Source: Pyrobaculum sp. (GTDB taxonomy: Archaea > Thermoproteota > Thermoprotei > Thermoproteales > Thermoproteaceae). Taken from it: DNA of 9,423 bases. Positions 1 to 5,057 of the stretch are shown in pieces. The stretch lies in NCBI GenBank assembly GCA_009903905.1, contig WYEI01000169.1, positions 1 to 9,423 of the forward strand, in the 5' to 3' direction. The notes beneath the pieces are model-generated. The model was not told the DNA's origin. It did no database searches and saw only the letters and a list, made by a program, of their open reading frames with translations. Position 1 is the stretch's first letter. Each line of letters begins with the position of its first letter. A program made the translations under genes and the position numbers.

Positions 1-971
1 CCGCGTCTGCCAACGTGCTTTCTGCACTTGAGAAGGCCAAGCGGCGTGATATAGCGAAGCCCGAGCTGGAGGCTACGCTTAAGAAGATGGTGGATTTCGC
101 CGTGATAGAGCCGACGGCGTTGGACCCCAACGGCATTGTGCCGAAGTATAAACACATACTGAACACCTACGTGGAGACGTATGAGCACGAGATACGCAGG
201 ATTGTGGACGATGGGATCACCGTGAAGAATCTGGCCACGGCCGTGGAGGCGCTTAGATACATGAACTTCATATATAAGGTGGTTGACCACTACTACAAGA
301 CGGCTAAGAAGTACAAGGCCTTCTACCTGGTGATACAGCTCACAATGCTACTGCCTCTTTTGAAGGAGCTTACTGACACGGTAAACGAGGCGGTTAACTC
401 CTTCATCAAGGGGGTCCCCATCGGCGACAGCGCCGGCCCTCTCGTGGCTTATAACGTGTTGAGCCAGTGCTGGGCGCCCACGTATCACTCAGCCGTTAAA
501 GACACCGTGGTCGCCGAATGCGACTACCAGGGAAGGAGGCTGTATGTCATCAAGGCGGAGGGCCCCGGGAGCACCGTGGGGAGGCTGGACGAGGCCGTGG
601 AGTACGTCTTCAACAAGCTCAACGCCAAGCCCAAGTACATAGTTACTGTAGACGCCGCACTGCGGCTTGAGGGCGAGAAGACGGGGGAGGTGGCCGAGGG
701 AATCGGCGTGGCCATGGGCGGCGTCGGCGTCGAGAAGTTCAACATAGAGAGCTACGCCGCGAAATACGGCGTGCCGCTCTACGCGTTCCTAATAAAGATG
801 AGACAAGCCGAGGCCTTAACCACCATGACCAGCGACATATACACCGCGGTGCAGAACACCACCAAGAGGGTGCTGGAGTTCATAAATACAAATGTGCAAC
901 CTGGCGAATCCGTGCTCCTAATAGGCGTCGGCAACACGGTAGGCGTTGCCCAGCCCCACGCCGCGGCTTAG
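1..971 (+). CDS. DUF1512-type archaeal protein of unknown function (5' partial)
   Basis: A long reading frame ending with TAG at 969-971. A GTG at 15 would give 318 aa, but the frame stays open to the window edge (codons for A-S-A-N precede it). The family as I recall it is about 370 aa, often with an N-terminal hydrophobic segment, so I treat this as a 5'-truncated gene rather than one starting at 15. Counting from the GTG, the first ~130 residues are helical and charged, with a hydrophobic stretch near 103-117 (FYLVIQL.MLLPLL). The C-terminal half carries glycine motifs: GDSAGP (137-142), AEGPGSTVGR (181-190), a hydrophobic strand with TVDAALRLEGEKTG (211-224), GVAMGGVGVE (231-240) and GVGNTVGV (304-311). 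These glycine turns suggest an alpha/beta nucleotide- or phosphate-binding fold, but that is inference. The family call is from memory of archaeal DUF1512 proteins. No catalytic role is known to me, and nothing downstream appears co-transcribed. Confidence 0.7.
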   Translation, partial: ASANVLSALEKAKRRDIAKPELEATLKKMVDFAVIEPTALDPNGIVPKYKHILNTYVETYEHEIRRIVDDGITVKNLATAVEALRYMNFIYKVVDHYYKTAKKYKAFYLVIQLTMLLPLLKELTDTVNEAVNSFIKGVPIGDSAGPLVAYNVLSQCWAPTYHSAVKDTVVAECDYQGRRLYVIKAEGPGSTVGRLDEAVEYVFNKLNAKPKYIVTVDAALRLEGEKTGEVAEGIGVAMGGVGVEKFNIESYAAKYGVPLYAFLIKMRQAEALTTMTSDIYTAVQNTTKRVLEFINTNVQPGESVLLIGVGNTVGVAQPHAAA

Positions 972-1049
972 TATCACCCTGGTTTTAGGACGTTTCCGTT
1001 TCCCAGGTTGTGTTGAGCAACTTGCCAACGCCTTACCAGCGCGTCGATA

Positions 1050-1062
1050 ATATCTTTTAATA
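1050..1062 (+). promoter_or_regulatory. TATA-like promoter with no protein gene downstream
   Basis: The segment ATATCTTTTAATA closely resembles the box in front of the 1385 gene (AATATCTTTTTAAAA). At the spacing used elsewhere in this window, transcription would start near 1080-1085. No ATG, GTG or TTG of a plausible frame lies there, so the predicted transcript would be non-coding. Confidence 0.4.
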
Positions 1063-1081
1063 CACCGCGCCGGGCACAGCA

Positions 1082-1177
1082 TAGTCAAGCACTACGCCGG
1101 AGCTATTTACTCCCCTTCTTGCCGGTTATCATCGGCGTTTTAATGTGAGCACTTTCTGAAGCCACAAAGGTTTTTTT
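1082..1177 (+). ncRNA. Candidate short non-coding RNA (speculative)
   Basis: Boundaries are inferred only: a start ~27 nt after the TATA-like box at 1055 and an end at the T7 run at 1171-1177, giving about 95 nt. The interval is not obviously coding. It contains a possible weak long-range stem (CGCCG 1095-1099 with CGGCG 1133-1137), a CTGA at 1156-1159 and an ACA at 1164-1166. It lacks a recognisable C box (RTGATGA), and its ACA is not positioned below a good guide hairpin, so I cannot place it in box C/D or H/ACA classes. It could equally be untranscribed spacer. Confidence 0.2.
1171..1177 (+). terminator. Oligo-T run (T7), possible archaeal terminator
   Basis: Seven consecutive T residues in otherwise mixed sequence. 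Archaeal RNA polymerase can terminate at U-runs of this length without a hairpin. It would end a transcript initiated from the TATA-like box at about 1050-1062, or read-through from the gene ending at 971. Confidence 0.4.
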
Positions 1178-1194
1178 GGTCTATAACTTCTGAG

Positions 1195-1219
1195 GGCGCC
1201 GGCGGAGACGGTCGGCGCC
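1195..1219 (+). repeat. Strong GC-rich inverted repeat (hairpin)
   Basis: GGCGCCGGC (1195-1203) can pair with GTCGGCGCC (1211-1219), giving nine base pairs including one G-U, around a 7-nt loop GGAGACG. It lies just after the T7 run and is followed by two shorter hairpins: ACACG/CGTGT at 1237-1249 and TAAGCC/GGCTTA at 1297-1314. It may be part of a structured RNA or leader; a protein-binding site is also possible. Confidence 0.5.
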
Positions 1220-1251
1220 GCCGCGGGCGACTTTCGACACGTAGCGTGTGA

Positions 1252-1279
1252 ATGAGGACGTGAAGACGACATGAGGACG
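1252..1279 (+). repeat. 9-bp direct repeat ATGAGGACG x2
   Basis: ATGAGGACG occurs at 1252-1260 and again at 1271-1279, 19 bp start to start (nearly two helical turns), with a related TGAAGACGA between them. The arrangement could be a tandem operator upstream of the 1385 gene, or chance in a purine-rich tract. Confidence 0.35.
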
Positions 1280-1350
1280 GGCACCTATATGGGCGCTAAG
1301 CCGCATGGGGCTTATGCACAGTACTGGCCGGCTAAGGGGGGAAGACGAAC

Positions 1351-1365
1351 AATATCTTTTTAAAA
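1351..1365 (+). promoter_or_regulatory. TATA-box promoter of the 105-aa gene
   Basis: AATATCTTTTTAAAA, whose T-run/A-run core (1357-1365) begins 28 nt before the GTG at 1385. This is the spacing expected for a transcript starting at or next to the start codon. Confidence 0.6.
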
Positions 1366-1384
1366 GCCGAGGTGGTGGGGAACC

Positions 1385-1702
1385 GTGAGGCTTAGGGCTC
1401 CGTTTCTCCGGTTGGTTCTGCGCAACGCGTATATGGAGCTTGAGCTTGAGGACATCGTGGTGTTTGCGGAGTCTAGGAGGAGGGGGCTGTACGCTGAGAT
1501 ATATATGGGCGACGTGGGGTATATATACGAGAAGGGCGAGTGGCATGCCTACGACGGCGAGGGGAGGTCCAAGCCCATAACTCCCCAGGAGGCTGAGAGG
1601 CTTAGGAAGCTGTCGAGGAAGCTGGCCACCTTGCCCAGGTATCACGTGTTGGAGCAACTCATAAAGGCGCTTTCCGCCGTGGAGGCGGAGGCGAGGCCGT
1701 AG
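1385..1702 (+). CDS. Hypothetical protein, 105 aa, probably lineage-specific
   Basis: I do not recognise this protein. It starts with GTG 28 nt after a clear TATA-like box; a G-rich stretch (gaggtggtgggg) also lies just before the start, so either leaderless or SD-led translation is possible. The N-terminal half alternates hydrophobic and charged residues in a beta pattern (MELELEDIVVFAES at 17-30, LYAEIYMGDVGYIYEKGEWHAY at 35-56, notably tyrosine-rich). The C-terminal half is helical and basic (EAERLRKLSRKL at 69-80, then YHVLEQLIKALSAVEAEA). There is no cysteine, no membrane segment and no catalytic motif. This composition suits a small soluble beta-plus-helix protein. The opposite strand carries a longer open frame, but its composition is unlike a real protein. 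Confidence 0.65.
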   Translation: MRLRAPFLRLVLRNAYMELELEDIVVFAESRRRGLYAEIYMGDVGYIYEKGEWHAYDGEGRSKPITPQEAERLRKLSRKLATLPRYHVLEQLIKALSAVEAEARP

Positions 1703-1728
1703 TATGCTCATATTATCTGAAAACCACC

Positions 1729-1736
1729 TTTATTAA
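1729..1736 (+). promoter_or_regulatory. TATA box of the RHH regulator gene
   Basis: TTTATTAA beginning 28 nt before the ATG at 1757, consistent with a leaderless transcript and independent transcription from the gene upstream. Confidence 0.6.
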
Positions 1737-1756
1737 CGCAGGTAATCCTTGAATCC

Positions 1757-1987
1757 ATGCCGAGGAGCAAGAGCCAGGATAAGATGTCGCTTATCTCCGT
1801 CCACGTGCCGAAGAAGATGCTGGAGGAGCTTGACGAGCTCGTGAGACGCGGCATATTCCCCAACAGAAGCGAGGCCATAAGAGCCGCGTTGCGCGACCTC
1901 CTGTATAAAGAGGTTTTCAAAGCTAAGCCGGCGAGAGAGGAGGAGAAGGAGGAGGAGCTCCCCATCTCCCTAGTGAAGGGGAGGTAA
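1757..1987 (+). CDS. Ribbon-helix-helix (CopG/NikR N-terminal-like) transcriptional regulator
   Basis: A 76-aa protein with the full ribbon-helix-helix layout. A short basic N-terminus is followed by a beta strand with alternating residues SLISVHVP (11-18), expected to pair with a second subunit and enter the DNA major groove. Then come helix 1 (KKMLEELDELVRRG, 19-32), the typical turn with FPNRSEAIR (34-42), and helix 2 (SEAIRAALRDLLYKE, 38-52). The tail (58-76) is first acidic (REEEKEEE), then ends LPISLVKGR, and has no metal-binding domain, so this is not full-length NikR. RHH proteins bind operators as dimers and often repress their own promoter. The target here is unknown; self-regulation or control of neighbouring genes is possible. 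It is preceded by its own TATA box and followed after 73 nt by pheS, which also has one. Confidence 0.85.
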   Translation: MPRSKSQDKMSLISVHVPKKMLEELDELVRRGIFPNRSEAIRAALRDLLYKEVFKAKPAREEEKEEELPISLVKGR

Positions 1988-2028
1988 TATAGAACACCGA
2001 GAATTTTCCGTCCTAGTCCACACGCCCG

Positions 2029-2040
2029 TTTTACATATTA
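2029..2040 (+). promoter_or_regulatory. TATA-like promoter of pheS
   Basis: TTTTACATATTA ends about 20 nt before the GTG start at 2061. It is the only A/T-rich element of this kind in the 73-nt gap and supports independent, probably leaderless, expression of pheS. Confidence 0.5.
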
Positions 2041-2060
2041 ATGGGGTCTTTCCTAATGTC

Positions 2061-3527
2061 GTGATCCTCGTGCCGTCCCTGGTCTACGAGATTTTGAAGC
2101 GCGCGCAGATACTGCGGTCTCTCGACGACATCGCGCGGGAGCTGGGCCAACAGCCCGAGAGCTTGATGAGATACATCGAAGAGGGCAGGGCGAAGGGGCT
2201 TTTCCACGTGGAGAGGAAAACCGCGGAAAGGTACGAACTCACGGAGGAGGGGCGGCGCAGAGCCGCCGAGGGTCTCCCCGAGTACAAGCTCCTGAAGAGC
2301 GCGGTGTGTAGCGGGGGGGCCTGCGTCGTGGACCTCAACCAGCCCGAGGCCGACATAGCCCTCGCCAACTTGGCCAAGCTGGGGGCCAGGCCCAAGGGCC
2401 GCGTCTTGGAGCTCGACGAGGAGACCTACAGAAAGCTACTTGCGGCGGCGGAGGAGAAGCAACGGCTTCTCCAGAGCCTTGACGTAGCGCCGCGGGAGGT
2501 GCTCCAAGAGTTCCTCAAACGGAGGCTGGTGCGGAGGGTGGAACGAACTATCATCTACGTGAAAGCCGCCGTGTCGCTCGCCGAGGTCCAGCCAGCGGAG
2601 GTAAAGACCGCCATCACAAGCGAAGACATAGCCACGGGCAGGTGGCGGAGCTACATCCTGAAGCCCTTCGACCTATCTGCGGAGCCGCCGGAGTACCCAG
2701 CGCCGGTGCCCCACTTCTTCAACGAGTTCCTTGACTACGTCAGGGAGGTGATGGTGGGGCTCGGCTTCGAGGAGGTGAGGGGGCCCGTGCTGGAGGTGGA
2801 GTTCTGGAACTTCGACGCCCTCTTCCAGGCCCAGGACCACCCCGCCAGGGAGGTGCACGACACGTTCTACGTGCAGTGGGACGGCCACCTGGAGAGGCCC
2901 CACGAGGATCTCATGAAGGCCGTGGGCCGCGTCCACGAGGAGAAGTGGGGCTACAGGTGGGACCCCAAGAAGGCGCTGAACCCGGTCCTCCGGACGCAGA
3001 CAACCGCCACGACGATCAGGGCGCTGGCGGAGAGGGGAGACGGCGAGTACAAGGTCTTCACCATCGGGAGGGTCTTCCGCCCCGAGAAGCTGGATCCGAA
3101 ACACAGCATGGAGTTCCACCAGCTAGACGGAATAGTGGTGGGCCCCGGCCTCACCTTTAAACACCTGCTGGGCCAGCTGGAGCAGATCGCCAAGGCTCTA
3201 GGCATGACAAAGGTCAAGTTCAGACCCGCCTATTTCCCCTTCACCTCCCCCTCCGTGGAGGTCTACGCCGAGCACCCCAAGCTGGGCTGGGTGGAGTTCG
3301 GAGGCGCAGGCGTCTTCCGACCTGAGGTCACCGAGCCCCTCGGCGTGAAGAGGAGCAGGGTGCTCGCCTGGGGCTGGGGGCTGGACAGAATAGCGATGAT
3401 CCTGCTGGGGATAGACGACATAAGGGAGCTCTTCACAAAAGACCCAGACAAGCTGAAGGAGTACTACAGCAGGTGGGTAAGATACAGACGGACAACAGGT
3501 ACAACCGGAAGTAGATATACATACTAG
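2061..3527 (+). CDS. pheS: Phenylalanyl-tRNA synthetase alpha subunit
   Basis: This 488-aa protein is the catalytic subunit of the (alpha-beta)2 class IIc synthetase that attaches phenylalanine to tRNA-Phe in the cytoplasm. An N-terminal winged-helix region (about 1-75, with LDDIARELG and YELTEEGRR) is followed by a linker. The class II core starts around residue 200. Visible core motifs are NFDALFQAQDHPARE (250-264), LRTQTTATTIR (310-320), motif 2 FRPEKLDPKHSMEFHQLDG (339-357), the phenylalanine-pocket segment FPFTSPSVEVY (392-402), GGAGVFRPEV (414-423) and motif 3 GWGLDRIAM (438-446). The length is normal for archaeal PheS. GTG at 2061 is chosen because of the TATA-like box 20-30 nt upstream; the ATG at 2056 is out of frame and meets a stop at once. 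The last residues are Arg/Thr/Gly/Tyr-rich (RYRRTTGTTGSRYTY). The beta-subunit gene pheT is not adjacent and must lie elsewhere. Confidence 0.97.
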   Translation: MILVPSLVYEILKRAQILRSLDDIARELGQQPESLMRYIEEGRAKGLFHVERKTAERYELTEEGRRRAAEGLPEYKLLKSAVCSGGACVVDLNQPEADIALANLAKLGARPKGRVLELDEETYRKLLAAAEEKQRLLQSLDVAPREVLQEFLKRRLVRRVERTIIYVKAAVSLAEVQPAEVKTAITSEDIATGRWRSYILKPFDLSAEPPEYPAPVPHFFNEFLDYVREVMVGLGFEEVRGPVLEVEFWNFDALFQAQDHPAREVHDTFYVQWDGHLERPHEDLMKAVGRVHEEKWGYRWDPKKALNPVLRTQTTATTIRALAERGDGEYKVFTIGRVFRPEKLDPKHSMEFHQLDGIVVGPGLTFKHLLGQLEQIAKALGMTKVKFRPAYFPFTSPSVEVYAEHPKLGWVEFGGAGVFRPEVTEPLGVKRSRVLAWGWGLDRIAMILLGIDDIRELFTKDPDKLKEYYSRWVRYRRTTGTTGSRYTY

Positions 3528-3563
3528 CAATTGTCAAGCAAGTTATTTACGGCGACTAAAACC

Positions 3564-3575
3564 TTATATATATAA
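3564..3575 (+). promoter_or_regulatory. Strong TATA box of the TAXI-TRAP operon
   Basis: TTATATATATAA begins 27 nt before the ATG at 3591. It is the longest alternating A/T TATA element in the window and probably drives the binding protein and, by read-through, the two genes after it. Confidence 0.7.
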
Positions 3576-3590
3576 TAAATCCTTAATTCC

Positions 3591-4697
3591 ATGAAGACAG
3601 GGTTAATAGTGGGGATAGTGGTAATGCTGGTAATACTCGCCGCCTTGGCGCTACTCCTCACACAGCCACCGGCGCAGACCCCCACCCCAACAACTTCGCC
3701 CACCGCGACGCTCTCTCCAACTTCGCCCACTACATCCCCCTCGCCGACGCCAACGACGACGCCGACCACCACGCCGACGACGCCTAAACCGAAGTATAGG
3801 TTAATAATCTTCACAGGCGGCACCGGCGGCGTCTACTTCCCCATAGGCTCTAAACTCGCGGAGATGTTGAATAAATATGCCGGTGATGCGGTCGCCGCCG
3901 AGGCGAGGACAAGCGGCGCCTCTGTAGCCAACGCCAACGCGCTGGCGCAGGGCGACGCCAACATAGCCTTTATACAAAACGACATAGCTTACTACGCCTA
4001 CAACGGCCTCTATATGTTTGACAAAAACAAGGTTGACATGAGGGGAGTCATTTCCCTCTATCCAGAGACTGTCCAGATCGTGGTTCTTGCAGACAGCCCA
4101 ATTAAGAGCATATACGACCTAGCTGGCAAAAAGGTGGCGGTGGGGGCCACAGGCTCCGGCGTGGCGGTAAACGCGGAGCAGATACTCAAAGCGGCCGGGA
4201 TCTGGGACAAGGTGGAGAAGGTATACGCGCCATTTACAGACGCCGCCAACCTGCTCAAGCTCAGGCAGATCGATGCCGCCTTCGTAACCGCGGGGCATCC
4301 CACATCGGCCATAGTCGAGCTCTCCACCACCACACCCGTGAGGTTGATCCCCATACCAGACGAGGTGTACAATAAATTGCTGGGCGAGGGCTACAGATTC
4401 TACACACGCGTGGTGGTGCCTAAGGGCACCTACAACGGCTTAGACAGCGACGTCCAGACAGTCGCCGTGATGGCCATGATAGCAGCAAGGCCAGACGTGC
4501 CAGACGACGTTGTATACGCCGTATTAAAGACCATATTTGATAATCTAGACGAGTTCAGAGGCTCACATGCCAGAGTGGCTGATTTATCTCTTGAAAAGGC
4601 GCTAGACGGCATGTCCATCCCCCTGCACCCAGGCGCCGTGAAGTTCTACCAGGAAAAAGGTTTGAAGATACCCACCGAGTTGTTGACAACCAAATAG
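3591..4697 (+). CDS. TRAP transporter solute-binding protein, TAXI family
   Basis: A 368-aa extracytoplasmic receptor that captures a substrate and passes it to the ion-driven TRAP permease encoded downstream. Residues 4-23 are a strongly hydrophobic membrane anchor or signal. Residues 25-67 form a Thr/Pro/Ser-rich linker, and from about 68 the TAXI fold begins with the diagnostic FTGGTGGVYFPIG (74-86). Further family-like segments are GDANIAFIQNDIAYYA (121-136), DLAGKKVAVGATGSG (176-190), LRQIDAAFVTAG (224-235) and the C-terminal PLHPGAVKFYQEKG (344-357). There is no cysteine, so it cannot be a lipoprotein. The Thr/Pro linker is typical of archaeal surface-anchored binding proteins and may be O-glycosylated; this is inference. 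The stop TAG is followed directly by the ATG of the next gene. The substrate cannot be read from sequence; characterised TAXI relatives bind small carboxylates or amino acids. Confidence 0.93.
   Translation: MKTGLIVGIVVMLVILAALALLLTQPPAQTPTPTTSPTATLSPTSPTTSPSPTPTTTPTTTPTTPKPKYRLIIFTGGTGGVYFPIGSKLAEMLNKYAGDAVAAEARTSGASVANANALAQGDANIAFIQNDIAYYAYNGLYMFDKNKVDMRGVISLYPETVQIVVLADSPIKSIYDLAGKKVAVGATGSGVAVNAEQILKAAGIWDKVEKVYAPFTDAANLLKLRQIDAAFVTAGHPTSAIVELSTTTPVRLIPIPDEVYNKLLGEGYRFYTRVVVPKGTYNGLDSDVQTVAVMAMIAARPDVPDDVVYAVLKTIFDNLDEFRGSHARVADLSLEKALDGMSIPLHPGAVKFYQEKGLKIPTELLTTK
3663..3791 (+). repeat. Low-complexity Thr/Pro/Ser linker coding segment
   Basis: This encodes residues 25-67 of the TAXI protein, almost only Thr, Pro and Ser. 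The DNA repeats units such as ACGCCGAC and CCCAACTTCGCC imperfectly. Such tracts can change length by slippage and form the flexible stalk that holds the receptor off the membrane. Confidence 0.75.
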
Positions 4698-5057
4698 ATG
4701 TTTTTTCTTTATCTTGTTGTTTTCATATTTCCCAACACAACCTTGTTGTTCCTCCCGCCGGTAAACGTCACCATACAGTACATACACAGCGTAGAGAAAA
4801 CGACTGTGGTGGAGAAACTGGAGGTGAGGAGCACGGGCGTGTACCTCCTCTACGCTGACTACGGCGGCGCCTGCGGTTACGGGATACCGTGCAGAGCGGG
4901 AGACACAACAACAGGTTACCTAGGCAGGTCAGTTGTCATGTACTGCGACCCCGTAAACATGTGTACCGTCACGACGCCGGTCGGCAGTGTGAACGTCGTG
5001 GGCGTGTTTGCCGTAGGAGCTATAAAACTCAACCTTTTCGGGCCCTATGGGAAGTAG
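4698..5057 (+). CDS. DUF1850-like small exported protein of the TAXI-TRAP operon
   Basis: A 119-aa protein whose hydrophobic start (MFFLYLVVFIFPNTTLLFL) looks like a signal peptide or membrane anchor. After it come NVTIQYIHSVEKTTVVEKLEV (23-43), with the HSVEK-type motif of DUF1850, and a beta-rich body ending VGAIKLNLFG. From established knowledge, DUF1850 genes commonly sit between the TAXI receptor and the fused permease, exactly the position here. Their role is unknown; an accessory or assembly factor is a guess. Four cysteines are present: C59 and C65 (ACGYGIPC) and C83 and C88 (YCDPVNMC), which could form two disulfides or a metal site outside the cell. The ATG directly abuts the preceding TAG and is followed at once by TTTTTTCTTT. 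The 3' end overlaps the permease start by 11 nt. The start is supported by the signal-like N-terminus, as no later ATG would preserve it. Confidence 0.8.
   Translation: MFFLYLVVFIFPNTTLLFLPPVNVTIQYIHSVEKTTVVEKLEVRSTGVYLLYADYGGACGYGIPCRAGDTTTGYLGRSVVMYCDPVNMCTVTTPVGSVNVVGVFAVGAIKLNLFGPYGK
4701..4710 (+). terminator. Oligo-T run inside the first codons of the DUF1850-like gene
   Basis: TTTTTTCTTT lies directly after the binding-protein stop and the next ATG. T6 is enough for partial intrinsic termination by archaeal RNA polymerase, so it may lower transcription of the two downstream genes relative to the receptor. The tract also encodes Phe-Phe-Leu of the signal segment, which is an alternative reason for its presence. 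Confidence 0.35.

Larger units (their letters stand above)
972..1384. other. 413-nt intergenic region with promoter-like boxes and hairpins, no convincing protein gene
   Basis: No + strand frame here looks like a protein. The - strand frame that crosses it (1181-1711) is Arg/Pro/Leu-rich and mostly antisense to the gene at 1385-1702. The gap holds a TATA-like box at about 1050-1062, an oligo-T run at 1171-1177, inverted repeats at 1195-1219, 1237-1249 and 1297-1314, a 9-bp direct repeat at 1252-1279, and the promoter of the next gene at about 1351-1365. At this length, in a window where most other gaps are under 75 nt, a regulatory or non-coding RNA function is plausible. No tRNA T-arm signature or clear C/D box pair was found. 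Confidence 0.7.

Noticed and set aside
1082..1177. Box C/D or H/ACA guide RNA
   Set aside because: CTGA (1156-1159) and ACA (1164-1166) are present, but there is no C box (RTGATGA) partner and no guide hairpin at the required distance from ACA.
1190..1340. Minimal RNase P RNA or tRNA in the hairpin-rich gap
   Set aside because: The string GGCTTAT at 1309-1315 recalls the 3' strand of the RNase P P4 helix, but no matching GAGGAAA-type 5' motif or P4 pairing was found. No tRNA T-arm or acceptor pairing is visible.
1181..1711. 176-aa open frame on the - strand
   Set aside because: Antisense to a better-supported + strand gene. Its Arg/Pro/Leu/Ser-rich sequence has no domain pattern and looks like a by-product of GC-rich codon use on the other strand.
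2673..3530. Several 88-148-aa frames on the - strand and one on + inside pheS
   Set aside because: All lie within the well-supported pheS frame, and their sequences are low-complexity shadows without motifs.
3663..3791. Possible CRISPR-like or tandem repeat array
   Set aside because: The repetition is explained by Thr/Pro codons in a reading frame; units are short, imperfect and without spacers.
3524..3823. 99-aa - strand frame rich in Gly/Val
   Set aside because: It is the complement of the Thr/Pro linker of the TAXI gene; the apparent GVVVGVVVGV repeat is a translation artefact of that low-complexity DNA.
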